Positions 8,811 through 17,739 of a DNA stretch of 42,447 nt are shown piece after piece. Source of the DNA: an uncultured Helcococcus sp. (lineage in GTDB: Bacteria; Bacillota; Clostridia; Tissierellales; Peptoniphilaceae); assembly GCA_947253305.1 (NCBI GenBank), contig CAMXYZ010000001.1, positions 1-42,447 on the forward strand, given 5' to 3'. How positions within the stretch are numbered: position 1 is the first letter of the stretch; the number at the start of each line of letters is the position of its first letter. Under the pieces are notes generated by a model that was not told the DNA's origin, did no database searches, and saw nothing but the letters and a program-made list of their open reading frames with translations. The translations under genes were made by a program, and so were the position numbers.

Positions 8811-10568
8811 GTGGATATTTATGAAAAAATTAGTAGATTAAGAAAATTAATGGATGATAGAGATGTAGATGCATATATAGTTCCTACATCAGATCCTCAT
8901 CAATCAGAATATTTAGCAGATTATTATAAGACCAGAGAATATATTTCCGGATTTACAGGATCTGCAGGTACAGTTGTAGTTACTAGAGACAAGGCTGGAC
9001 TTTGGACAGATGGTAGATATTTTGTGCAAGCAGAGAATGAATTGTCAAATACACCATTTAAGCTATACAGAATGGGAATCGATATAGACTATATTGAATT
9101 TTTAAAAGATGAAGTTACAGAATTTGGGAAAATAGCTGTTGATGGAAAAGTATTGTCACTAGAAAATTATAAAGAATTAAGTGATAAATTAGGAAGAAGA
9201 CTATTAATTACAGATGCAGATTTCATATCAGAAATCTGGAATGATAGACCCAAATTACCTAAATCTGAAGCTTGGATATTTGATGAAGAATATACAGGCC
9301 AATCAGTTCAAGAAAAATTAAAAGTATTAAGATCTATGATGGCTATTAGAGAAGTGGATTATACATTTATAGGAGCCTTAGAAGATATAGCTTATTTATA
9401 TAATTTGAGAGGCGATGATATATTCGCAACCCCTGTATTTTTCTCTTATGCCCTAATAGGAAAAGATGAAGCACATTTATTTGTGGATGATTTTAAGATG
9501 GATGCAGAAGTTAGATCATATTTAAGTGATAATAATATAAAAGTTCACGCATATGATGATGTGCTCAATCATATAAACTCAATAGGTGGAACAAATTCAA
9601 TTTATCTAGATCCTAAGAGAACAAATGTAATGATTTATGAATCAATCAATAAAAATGTAAGAATCATCAGGGGAACAAATCTAACAACTCTTATGAAGGC
9701 TTTAAAAAATGATGTAGAGATTGAAAATATTAAAAAAGCTTTCCATAAGGATGCTATCGCTTTAACTAAATTCTTTAATTGGGTAGAACAAGGAGTTAAA
9801 TCTGGTTCATTGGACGAAGTTTTTGCAGCTAATAAACTTCTAGATTTCAGAAGTGAGCAAGATAATTTTCTTGAGCCAAGCTTTACAACAATATCAGCTT
9901 ATGGAGCAAATGCAGCAATGCCACATTATGATCCAGCGAAAGTGATACCAGCAACTCTACAAAGAAAAGGATTATATCTTGTGGATAGTGGAGCTCAATA
10001 TATTGAAGGAACTACAGATATTACAAGAACTGTGGCACTAGGAGAATTAACAGAAGATGAAAAATATCATTATACACTAGTGTTAAAAGCATTTATCCAA
10101 GGTGTTACAGCTAAATGGAAGAAAGGGTTAACAGGTTCATATATTGATGCAATAGTCAGAAATCCGTTGTATAGGGAAGGATTAGATTTCAATCATGGTA
10201 CAGGACATGGTGTTGGGTTTGTACTTGGAGTGCATGAAGGTCCAATGGTTATCAATAGAATGGACCACAAATTCCCATTACAAAAAGGGATGGTGTTTTC
10301 AATTGAGCCAGGAATCTATATTGAAGGTTCACATGGTATAAGAATTGAGAATATTGTATATGTAAAAGAATCAGAAGAAGAGGGATTCCTAGAAGTTGAA
10401 TCACTAAATTATATCCCACTAGATACAACACCTGTATTGAAATATCTATTAAATGATTTTGAAGTAGATTGGATTAATAATTATAATAAGGAAACTTATA
10501 ATAGATTATCTAAAGAATTAACAGGTTCAGATTTAGAATATCTAGAAAGAATTACAAGAGAAATCTAA
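8811..10568 (+). CDS. pepP: Aminopeptidase P family protein (Xaa-Pro aminopeptidase, M24B)
   Basis: A 585-residue metallopeptidase of the long, three-domain aminopeptidase P type. Two creatinase-like N-terminal domains (about 1-300) precede a pita-bread catalytic domain. The five metal ligands are all present: D392, D403 (GTTDITRT), H466 (HGTGHGVG), E499 (SIEPG) and E513 (RIENI). Such enzymes remove the N-terminal residue when proline is second, helping recycle proline-rich peptides. No signal peptide, so cytoplasmic. The start is GTG at 8811 with AGGAG 6 nt upstream; no better ATG lies near. Its stop overlaps the uvrC start by one base (TAATG), so the two are translationally coupled. Confidence 0.93.
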   Translation: MDIYEKISRLRKLMDDRDVDAYIVPTSDPHQSEYLADYYKTREYISGFTGSAGTVVVTRDKAGLWTDGRYFVQAENELSNTPFKLYRMGIDIDYIEFLKDEVTEFGKIAVDGKVLSLENYKELSDKLGRRLLITDADFISEIWNDRPKLPKSEAWIFDEEYTGQSVQEKLKVLRSMMAIREVDYTFIGALEDIAYLYNLRGDDIFATPVFFSYALIGKDEAHLFVDDFKMDAEVRSYLSDNNIKVHAYDDVLNHINSIGGTNSIYLDPKRTNVMIYESINKNVRIIRGTNLTTLMKALKNDVEIENIKKAFHKDAIALTKFFNWVEQGVKSGSLDEVFAANKLLDFRSEQDNFLEPSFTTISAYGANAAMPHYDPAKVIPATLQRKGLYLVDSGAQYIEGTTDITRTVALGELTEDEKYHYTLVLKAFIQGVTAKWKKGLTGSYIDAIVRNPLYREGLDFNHGTGHGVGFVLGVHEGPMVINRMDHKFPLQKGMVFSIEPGIYIEGSHGIRIENIVYVKESEEEGFLEVESLNYIPLDTTPVLKYLLNDFEVDWINNYNKETYNRLSKELTGSDLEYLERITREI

Positions 10569-12406
10569 TGAAAAACTTAGAATATGAACTGTCTAGATTA
10601 CCGGATTTGCCTGGTGTATATCTAATGAAAGATAAAAATGACGAGATAATCTATGTTGGAAAAGCCAAAAATCTTAAAAATAGAGTTAGATCATATTTTA
10701 GAAATGAAAAATCAAAATCTCTAAAGGTTATAAAAATGGTCGATAAAATAGATCATTTTGAATTTATAATAGTTGAAAATGAAGTTGAGGCATTAATATT
10801 AGAATCTAATTTTATAAAAGAACATAGACCTCATTATAATATTTTACTTAGAGATGATAAGCAATACCCATATATAATGTTGACGGATGAAGAATTTCCG
10901 AGACTTGAAAAAGTCAGACAAGTTAAACAGGATGGAAATGAGTATTTTGGACCATATCCAAATGCATATGCAGTAAATGATGTTATTAGATTATTACAAA
11001 ATACATTTAGACTAAGACTTAAGAAGAATGAAGTATCGTCAAGCCTTAAAAGACCATCATTAAAACAATTCATGTATCAGTATAAAGATCCAAATTATGA
11101 TTATAATGATGTTGATCAATATAATGAGAATGTAGAAAAAGTTCGCTCATTCTTAAAGGGGAATACAAAAGAATTGACAGATAAATTGGAAGAAAAAATG
11201 CTTGATTTTTCAGAAAATCTTGAATTTGAAAAGGCCATACAATATCGTGACCATATTAATAATATTAATGAATTGATGGAAAGACAGAAGGTTACATCTA
11301 TTAATGCTAAAGATTTGGATATTGTTTCTTTAGCAAAAAAGAGAGGATATGTAACAATTCAAGTATTCTTTTTAAGAAATGGGAAAATTGTAGATAGAGA
11401 ACATTTCGTTGTAAAAGATGAATTTGGTGATACGGATTCAGAAATCATATCTTCATTTATGAAGCAATTTTATTTAGATATGACCTATATTCCAAATCAA
11501 ATAGTGCTTATTGCAATGCCTGAAGATTCGGATGTTATAAAAACTGCATTAAGTAAGAAAAGGGGAAGAAAAGTTGAGCTTATAGTTCCTCAAAGAGGGG
11601 AGAAGCGAGCATTCTTACAACTAGCAACTGAAAATGCAGAAAAGATGATGGATGATTATCTAAAGAAACTTGATAATAGAGAAAAGAATAAAAATCTAGG
11701 ACTAAAGAGATTAGAAAAAACATTGAATATATCACCATTAGAAAGAATTGAAATATATGATATTTCAAATATATCTGGTGTAGATTCGGTTGGATCAATG
11801 GTTGTATATGAAAATGGGAAGAAACAAAGAAAAGACTATAGAAAATTTAAAATTAAAACTGTTGAAGGTCCTGATGATTACTCATCTATAAGGGAAGTAT
11901 TAGATAGAAGATTTAAGAGATATTTTGAAGATAATGAAAATACGAGTTTTGGTAAAAAGCCAGATCTTTTAATTATGGATGGTGGTAAAGGTCAAGTAAA
12001 TATTGCAAAAGAAGTGCTTAAAAAATATGATTTAGATATCGAAACTATAGGGCTTGTAAAAGATTCAAAACATATGACTAGAGGAATAATTCTAAATAAT
12101 GAGGAAATTATACTCGATAGAGATACTGCAATCTATAGATTTTTATATGAGATGCAAGAAGAGGTTCATAGATTTGCAATTAATTATCATAATACTCTAC
12201 GGAGAAAAAATTTGCTTGAGTCAGAGCTTATTAAGGTTCCGGGACTTGGTAAGAAAAGAATACAATCATTATTGAAGCATTTTGGTTCTATGAAGAAAAT
12301 AGAGGAAGCTAGTAAAGAAGAATTGCTAGAATGTGATTTAATATCAGAAAAGATAGCGGATAATATTATAAATTATTTTAAGGAGAGAACTGATGAAAGG
12401 CGTTAA
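10568..12406 (+). CDS. uvrC: Excinuclease ABC subunit C
   Basis: A 612-residue UvrC that makes both incisions around UvrAB-marked bulky DNA lesions. Visible parts in order: N-terminal GIY-YIG nuclease (GVY at 16-18, YVG at 29-31, catalytic R39); a UVR/UvrB-binding helix pair around 200-235; an RNase H-like nuclease with acidic residues D398 (YDISNISG) and D471 (LIMDGGKGQ); and a C-terminal double helix-hairpin-helix (VPGLGKKRIQSLL onward). Length is normal. It sits between pepP (1-base overlap) and hprK (14-base overlap), a compact operon arrangement. Confidence 0.97.
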   Translation: MKNLEYELSRLPDLPGVYLMKDKNDEIIYVGKAKNLKNRVRSYFRNEKSKSLKVIKMVDKIDHFEFIIVENEVEALILESNFIKEHRPHYNILLRDDKQYPYIMLTDEEFPRLEKVRQVKQDGNEYFGPYPNAYAVNDVIRLLQNTFRLRLKKNEVSSSLKRPSLKQFMYQYKDPNYDYNDVDQYNENVEKVRSFLKGNTKELTDKLEEKMLDFSENLEFEKAIQYRDHINNINELMERQKVTSINAKDLDIVSLAKKRGYVTIQVFFLRNGKIVDREHFVVKDEFGDTDSEIISSFMKQFYLDMTYIPNQIVLIAMPEDSDVIKTALSKKRGRKVELIVPQRGEKRAFLQLATENAEKMMDDYLKKLDNREKNKNLGLKRLEKTLNISPLERIEIYDISNISGVDSVGSMVVYENGKKQRKDYRKFKIKTVEGPDDYSSIREVLDRRFKRYFEDNENTSFGKKPDLLIMDGGKGQVNIAKEVLKKYDLDIETIGLVKDSKHMTRGIILNNEEIILDRDTAIYRFLYEMQEEVHRFAINYHNTLRRKNLLESELIKVPGLGKKRIQSLLKHFGSMKKIEEASKEELLECDLISEKIADNIINYFKERTDERR

Positions 12407-13352
12407 ATTATCAAAATTAGTTGAAGAACTAAATTTAGAAATAATAATGGCTTCTACCGATTATGATGAAATTGAAATAAATAATAAACATGTAAATAGA
12501 CCAGGTATTCAGTTGTCAGGATTTATGGAGGAATATCCATATAAGAGAATTCAAATAATAGGAAATGTTGAGTATCATTTTTACATGCAGATGGATCCTG
12601 AATTAAGATATGAGAGATTTAGAGGTATATTAACTCAAGAAATTCCTTGCTTAATATTTTCATATGATAGAGAGGTAACACAAGACATTATAGATTTAGC
12701 GAGATACTATAATAGAACTGTCCTGATTTCTTCTTATCCAACAACTAGATTAATAAGTAAATTGAGTATGTTTTTAGAAAAAAATCTAGCAGATGAAATT
12801 ACGATTCACGGTGGACTACTAGAAGTATTTGGTGTTGGTGTACTAATAAAAGGTCAATCATCTGTTGGAAAATCAGAAACAGCATTAGATTTAATTACTA
12901 AAGGTCATAGATTGATAGCTGATGATGTTGTAGATATCAAAAAAATAGATGATGTCCTACATGGTTCATGTCCAGAAAATATTAGACATTTTATGGAAAT
13001 TAGAGGTCTTGGAATACTCGATATAAGAAAATTATATGGTGTAGGTTCTATAAAATCCGAAAATGCCATTGATTTAGTTATTGAATTGGAAAACTGGGAT
13101 GATAGTAAGGAATATGATAGACTAGGGCTCGACGATTATTATGATGAAATACTTGGTGTAAAAGTTTCTAAATTAATGGTTCCAGTAAAACCGGGTAGAA
13201 ATATCGCTATGGTTATAGAAGTTGCAGTAAGAAATTTAAGACAAAAGAACTTGGGATTTAATTCAGCTAAATATTTATCTCATAAATTATTTAATGAAAT
13301 GAATCCTGGAATTGAAAAAAGTGAATATATAGATCATTATGAAAATGATTAA
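12393..13352 (+). CDS. hprK: HPr kinase/phosphorylase
   Basis: A 319-residue bifunctional enzyme that phosphorylates or dephosphorylates HPr at Ser46, the switch for CcpA-dependent carbon catabolite control in Firmicutes. The Walker A is G154-QSSVGK160-S161. H139 and the D177-D178 pair are in place, and the HprK signature RGLGILDIRKLYG follows. The N-terminal regulatory domain occupies about residues 1-130. Length is normal. The start lies inside the uvrC end with GGAGAG upstream, so translation is probably coupled. A terminator follows. Its presence implies a PTS/HPr system elsewhere in the genome. Confidence 0.97.
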   Translation: MKGVKLSKLVEELNLEIIMASTDYDEIEINNKHVNRPGIQLSGFMEEYPYKRIQIIGNVEYHFYMQMDPELRYERFRGILTQEIPCLIFSYDREVTQDIIDLARYYNRTVLISSYPTTRLISKLSMFLEKNLADEITIHGGLLEVFGVGVLIKGQSSVGKSETALDLITKGHRLIADDVVDIKKIDDVLHGSCPENIRHFMEIRGLGILDIRKLYGVGSIKSENAIDLVIELENWDDSKEYDRLGLDDYYDEILGVKVSKLMVPVKPGRNIAMVIEVAVRNLRQKNLGFNSAKYLSHKLFNEMNPGIEKSEYIDHYEND

Positions 13353-13373
13353 AAGTGGTTTAGAATATAAATC

Positions 13374-13406
13374 AAGCCCCTCAATCCAAAATGTGGTGAG
13401 GGGCTT
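13374..13406. terminator. Terminator between convergent hprK and murJ
   Basis: A GC-rich 10-bp perfect stem AAGCCCCTCA (13374-13383) / TGAGGGGCTT (13397-13406) with a 13-nt loop, in the 66-bp gap between two converging genes. The plus-strand T tract is imperfect (CTTGTTGAATTCTT), so efficiency is uncertain, but the position suits both directions. Confidence 0.75.
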
Positions 13407-13418
13407 CTTGTTGAATTC

Positions 13419-14939
13419 TTATTTATTCTTAAACTTTTTATATAACATATTAATTATTTGTTTTAGATGATCAACTTTAAGCATCACGATTACTATTAAG
13501 TAGACTATTATTGAAAGAATAATAGAGATTAATAAACCGATTAAATAATTATATTGTGCAAAATAATTATAACTAAAGTAAGTCACTATTCCCATGATTG
13601 AGCTTGCAATCATGACCTTTATCACACTAGTTATAAATATTTTTAAATGCATTTGACCATATTTCCATCTGAAAAATACTAATGATGCAATCCCACCAAT
13701 AGTTGTTGAAATTGTGGTTGCCAGTGCAAGTCCATTTAATCCCATAATTCCTGATAATATATAGTTTAGAAAAATGTTTAATGCAACTTGTACTAATGTA
13801 ATTGCTATTGGAATCTTAGTATTTTGTAAAGAGTAAAATCCTCTAGTAAATATTTGATTTATTGTTTGTCCAAGTAATGTTGGTATATAGAAGAATAATA
13901 CTCCTGATGTTAATTTTGTAGATTCTACTGTAAAACTTCCTCTTTCAAATATTAACTTAACTAATGGTTCTGACAGTATCATAACTCCAACCATAGCTGG
14001 TACTATCAATATGAATGAGAATATATTTCCATCCATCAATGTCTTTTTAACTTCTGATATATGTCCTAGAGAAGCCTGTTTTGAGATAATTGGATAGATT
14101 ACAGTTGTTATCGAAACAACTATTATACCACTTATTAGGGATAGTAATAATGCTGAATTTCTCATTATAGTAACTCCGCCATGCTCAATTAATTGAGAAG
14201 CAAAAGTTTGATCGGAAATTGTTGACACATCAACTGCAGCAATTGAAATTATTATTGGTATTGTTATTTTTAATAAATCTTGTATATATTCATCCTTAAA
14301 ATTGATATACCAAGTATGCTTGTATCCAGCTTTTCTTATTTCTTTTGGAAATAGTAAATATTTTAAATATTCTGATAAAAAAATTCCTATTGCAATTATA
14401 TAGATATTATCAAAATACGCTGCAACTATAATTGTTGTAATATAAAAGAAATTCATAACTATACCCGGAGATTCTGCAATTAAAAATTTATTTTTAATTT
14501 GCAAAAATCCTATAAATACAGAAGATAGTACTATTCCATATAGTGAAAATGAAAGCACCCTTGTAAAAATTATGGTTATATCTCTTTTTACCCCTTCATA
14601 TCCCGATGCAAATAAAGTAACGAGAGAAGGTGTAATTATAAATATTATAAATATTACGACAGTTGCAACTATAAGTAATATATTAATAAGATTTGAAGTA
14701 AATAGATTTGCTTCTTCTTCGCCTTTTTCGGTATCTATCTTATTATATATAGGAATAAACCCTGCTATAACACTTGCTGTTATAAAACTAAAAATAGTTA
14801 CGGGAATATTTAATGATGTAATATAAATATCATGTGCCATTCCTGTACCTAAATAGTATGCAAATACCTGTTCTCTTATTAATCCTGTAAGTTTTGAAAT
14901 TAATGTAATTATCATTAATGTAATTGTAGCTGTACCCAT
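13419..14939 (-). CDS. murJ: Lipid II flippase MurJ (MviN family)
   Basis: A 506-residue polytopic membrane protein of the MOP exporter superfamily. The N terminus carries the conserved MurJ signature ISKLTGLIREQVFAYYLG, and about 14 hydrophobic segments follow, the number expected of MurJ. Essential charged residues of the central cavity, such as R22 in the first helix, are in place. It flips lipid-linked peptidoglycan precursor to the outer leaflet. A minus-strand TATAAT at 14963-14968 is a good -10 candidate about 24 bp before the start. Monocistronic and convergent to hprK. An O-antigen or polysaccharide flippase of the same superfamily is less likely given the N-terminal motif. Confidence 0.9.
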   Translation of the reverse strand: MGTATITLMIITLISKLTGLIREQVFAYYLGTGMAHDIYITSLNIPVTIFSFITASVIAGFIPIYNKIDTEKGEEEANLFTSNLINILLIVATVVIFIIFIITPSLVTLFASGYEGVKRDITIIFTRVLSFSLYGIVLSSVFIGFLQIKNKFLIAESPGIVMNFFYITTIIVAAYFDNIYIIAIGIFLSEYLKYLLFPKEIRKAGYKHTWYINFKDEYIQDLLKITIPIIISIAAVDVSTISDQTFASQLIEHGGVTIMRNSALLLSLISGIIVVSITTVIYPIISKQASLGHISEVKKTLMDGNIFSFILIVPAMVGVMILSEPLVKLIFERGSFTVESTKLTSGVLFFYIPTLLGQTINQIFTRGFYSLQNTKIPIAITLVQVALNIFLNYILSGIMGLNGLALATTISTTIGGIASLVFFRWKYGQMHLKIFITSVIKVMIASSIMGIVTYFSYNYFAQYNYLIGLLISIILSIIVYLIVIVMLKVDHLKQIINMLYKKFKNK

Positions 14940-15037
14940 ATTTTTCCTCGCTTAATATAAAAATTATACCATATTATTATGAAAAATCAGCCTTATATAT
15001 TAAAATAAATATAGGAATATTGTAGAAAGAGGATATT

Positions 15038-15415
15038 ATGGAATATAATATAGACATTGTTAAAGAGCTTTTGGATGAAATAATTGATGATATAGACACT
15101 AGACTATTTGAAGGCTTAAATGGTGGAGTAGTATTGCATGAAGATATAAAATATCATCCAGAATCTATAAACAATGATTTAGTAATACTTGGCGAATATC
15201 AAAGACATGGTGTAATGAGAAGAATAAATATATATTATGGTTCAATAGTAAAAATATATCCTCATTATAATATTGATCAAATTAAGGAGAGACTTAAGGA
15301 TTTAGTTGACCACGAATTAAGACATCATGTTGAGTATAAGGCTGGAGTTAATGATTTGGTAATTGAGGATTACGAGTATATAGAAGAATATAAAAGAAAT
15401 AGAGATAATAGATAA
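15038..15415 (+). CDS. Small zincin-like metallopeptidase-family protein
   Basis: A 125-residue protein with an HExxH motif at H92-E93-L-R-H96 in the helix VDHELRHHVEY, followed about 14 residues on by an acidic stretch (IEDYEYIEE) that could give a third ligand. The layout resembles the minimal zincin proteins formerly annotated as DUF1025/metallopeptidase family protein. No signal peptide or membrane segment. The substrate is unknown, and no activity is assured by the motif alone. The ATG at 15038 is preceded by AGAGGA. It is 9 bp upstream of the alpha-amylase gene and probably cotranscribed with it. Confidence 0.65.
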   Translation: MEYNIDIVKELLDEIIDDIDTRLFEGLNGGVVLHEDIKYHPESINNDLVILGEYQRHGVMRRINIYYGSIVKIYPHYNIDQIKERLKDLVDHELRHHVEYKAGVNDLVIEDYEYIEEYKRNRDNR

Positions 15416-15424
15416 GAGGGAATT

Positions 15425-16867
15425 ATGAATGGATTAATATTGCAAGGTTTTGAATGGTATCTTATAGATGATGGTAATCACTATAATTATATAAAAGAAA
15501 ATTTAGACTATTTGAAATCTTTAGGATTTACAGCTATATGGCTACCGCCGGCTACAAAAGCTACAGGTACAAATGATGTAGGTTATGGAATATACGATTT
15601 ATATGATTTAGGAGAGTTCGATCAAAAAGGTAGTGTAAGAACAAAATATGGAACTAAGGAAGAATTAATATCTTTAATAGATGAGGCTAAGTCGAAAGGG
15701 ATAGCTATATATGCAGACTTTGTTATGAATCATAAAGCCGGAGCTGACGAAGTAGAATTATTTAAGGCTATAAAAGTTAATCCCGATAATAGACTAGAGG
15801 AAATAGGAGAACCAAGGGATATCGAAGGATGGACTAAATTTTACTTTCCAGGAAGACAAGGCAAATATAGCGATTTTAAATGGAACTTCAATCATTTTAC
15901 TGCAGTTGATTTTGATAATAAAACTGGTGAAACGGGAATATTTAGGATAATCGGAGATAATAAAGGCTGGTCTTGGTCGGTATCAGGTGAAAAAGGTAAT
16001 TTTGATTATCTAATGTTTGCGGATATAGACACAAGTCACCCAGATGTTAGAGAAGAATTATTTAGATGGGGAAAATGGTTTATTGAAGAAACTAAAATCT
16101 CAGGCATTAGATATGATGCTCTAAAGCATTTAGATGCAGAATTTATCAATGAATTTACTCAATATATATTAAATGAAGTAGATGAGAACTTCTATTTTGT
16201 TGGAGAATATTGGGAAAATAATTTAGATGACTTACTAAAATATTTAGGAGTGACTTCATCTAATATTGCACTGTTCGATGTGCCTTTACATTTCCAATTA
16301 TATGAAGCTAGTATGCGAGGCGACAGTTTCGATTTGAGAACTATATTTGATAATTCTTTAGAAGGACAGAGAAAGTTTGAATCAGTAACATTTGTAGACA
16401 ATCATGATTCACAAAAAGGACAATCTTTACAATCATGGGTTGATGATTGGTTTAGACAAATTGCCTATGCCATAGTTTTACTAAGAAAAGATGGTTATCC
16501 ATGTGTGTTCTGGGGAGATCTTTTCCAAATCGGTGACGGTAGTCAATATGGGGGGATGAAAGACCAACTAATTCCACTTCTAGAATTAAGAAGAGACTAT
16601 GCATATGGTGAGCAAGAATATTATTTACAATCAAAAAATGCAATAGGTTTTGTTAGATATGGAAATGAAGAACATCCTGGAAAATTAGCGGTAACAATAA
16701 GTAATCATACAGAAGATACTATAAGAATGTTCGTAGGAGAAGATCAAGCTGGAAAACTTTATAAAGATAAATTAGGTAATAATCAAGCTGAAATAATAAT
16801 TGATGATGAAGGATATGGAGATTTCCAAGTATCCCCAGGTAGTGTATCTGTTTGGATTAATATCTAA
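15425..16867 (+). CDS. Cytoplasmic alpha-amylase (GH13)
   Basis: A 480-residue GH13 glycoside hydrolase. The conserved regions are DFVMNH (region I), GIRYDALKH with nucleophile D231 (II), FVGEYW with acid/base E261 (III) and FVDNHD with D328 (IV). The N terminus MNGLILQGFEWY is typical of the intracellular GH13_5 amylases. There is no signal peptide, so it should act on internal glycogen or imported maltodextrins. The last ~80 residues form the beta-sandwich C domain. The ATG at 15425 follows GAGGG. It ends just before the promoter of the FMN riboswitch; the inverted repeat at 16878-16892 could weakly terminate it. Confidence 0.93.
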   Translation: MNGLILQGFEWYLIDDGNHYNYIKENLDYLKSLGFTAIWLPPATKATGTNDVGYGIYDLYDLGEFDQKGSVRTKYGTKEELISLIDEAKSKGIAIYADFVMNHKAGADEVELFKAIKVNPDNRLEEIGEPRDIEGWTKFYFPGRQGKYSDFKWNFNHFTAVDFDNKTGETGIFRIIGDNKGWSWSVSGEKGNFDYLMFADIDTSHPDVREELFRWGKWFIEETKISGIRYDALKHLDAEFINEFTQYILNEVDENFYFVGEYWENNLDDLLKYLGVTSSNIALFDVPLHFQLYEASMRGDSFDLRTIFDNSLEGQRKFESVTFVDNHDSQKGQSLQSWVDDWFRQIAYAIVLLRKDGYPCVFWGDLFQIGDGSQYGGMKDQLIPLLELRRDYAYGEQEYYLQSKNAIGFVRYGNEEHPGKLAVTISNHTEDTIRMFVGEDQAGKLYKDKLGNNQAEIIIDDEGYGDFQVSPGSVSVWINI

Positions 16868-16868
16868 T

Positions 16869-16897
16869 TTGTAATAAAACACTATTAGTGTTATAAT
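16869..16897 (+). promoter_or_regulatory. Promoter of the FMN riboswitch-ribU unit
   Basis: -35 TTGTAA (16869-16874), a 17-nt spacer, and -10 TATAAT (16892-16897). Initiation near 16904 would place the transcript start right at the base of the riboswitch. The spacer holds a perfect inverted repeat AACACT-ATT-AGTGTT (16878-16892). Confidence 0.75.
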
Positions 16898-16905
16898 ATA
16901 TACAA

Positions 16906-17009
16906 ATCTTCAGGGCAGGGTGTGATTCCCTACCGGCGGTAAAGTCCGCGAGCGAAAGCAGAATCGGTGTAATTCCGATACCGACAGTATAGTCTGGATG
17001 GAAGAAGAT
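16906..17009 (+). ncRNA. FMN riboswitch (RFN element)
   Basis: All hallmark RFN segments are present in order: closing helix ATCTTC (16906-16911) / GAAGAT (17004-17009), GGGCAGGGTG, ATTCCC, ACCGGCGGTAAAG, CCGCGAGC, CGGTGTAATTCCGA, ACCGACAGT and AGTCTGGATG. It binds flavin mononucleotide. With the terminator at 17055-17087 it should switch off transcription of ribU when FMN is plentiful. Confidence 0.97.
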
Positions 17010-17054
17010 AATATATAATTGGTGCTATTTATGTACCATGATATGTATAATCAC

Positions 17055-17087
17055 ATGCCCCGAATGATTTGGGGCATATTTATTTTT
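17055..17087 (+). terminator. FMN riboswitch expression-platform terminator
   Basis: Stem ATGCCCC (17055-17061) / GGGGCAT (17071-17077), extended inward by three pairs to a TGA loop, followed by ATTTATTTTTT. It lies 46 nt after the aptamer and 38 nt before ribU, as expected for FMN-induced premature termination. Confidence 0.88.
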
Positions 17088-17124
17088 TAAATAAAAGCCT
17101 CGAAATATATTTAGGGAGGATTTT

Positions 17125-17727
17125 ATGGAATTAACAAAAAAGGAAAAAGTTGTGAATGTTTCAAAACTTGTAAAGATATCAATGTTGTCAGCTGCGGCGG
17201 GAGTGTTAGCGCTATTTAAGTTTCCAATACCAATTGCACCACCATTCATGACAGTGGATTTTGGAGATGTAGCAACACTGATAAGTGGATTTGCATTAGG
17301 ACCAATATCAGGAATAATAACCGTAGTGATGAAAAATATTATAAATCTATTTTTAAATGGAACAACAACAGCTTATGTTGGTGAATTATCCAATACAATT
17401 GTAGGTTGCGTATTTGTAGGTTCTGCTTCATTTATTTACAGCTACAAAAAAACTAAGAAGAGAGCAGCTATAGGATTAATCGTAGGTGTAATCTTAATGA
17501 CATTGGTAGCAACATTATCAAACTATTATGTGATATTTCCACTTTATGCAAAAGCAATGGGGATTGAGTTGATAGAATTTACAAAGATGATGCCACCAAA
17601 TAATTATATACATAGTTTTTTAGATTTAATACTATTTGCTATAGTGCCATTTAATTTAGTTAAAGGTACACTAAATGCTCTGGTTACATTATTAATTTAT
17701 AAGAAAATTTCACAATTATTAAAATAA
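17125..17727 (+). CDS. ribU: Riboflavin ECF transporter substrate-binding protein RibU
   Basis: A 200-residue integral membrane S component of an energy-coupling factor (ECF) transporter, with about six hydrophobic segments. Segment 1 is rich in small residues (SMLSAAAGVLALF), as needed for docking to EcfT. The loop FPIPIAPPFMTVDFGD is typical of RibU. The FMN riboswitch directly upstream makes riboflavin the very likely substrate. It needs EcfA1, EcfA2 and EcfT, which are encoded at 35876-38347 in this window. The ATG at 17125 follows AGGGAGG. It is the first gene of a tight ribU-rsuA-udk run (12-bp and 3-bp gaps). Confidence 0.93.
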   Translation: MELTKKEKVVNVSKLVKISMLSAAAGVLALFKFPIPIAPPFMTVDFGDVATLISGFALGPISGIITVVMKNIINLFLNGTTTAYVGELSNTIVGCVFVGSASFIYSYKKTKKRAAIGLIVGVILMTLVATLSNYYVIFPLYAKAMGIELIEFTKMMPPNNYIHSFLDLILFAIVPFNLVKGTLNALVTLLIYKKISQLLK

Positions 17728-17739
17728 TATAAGGAAGAT

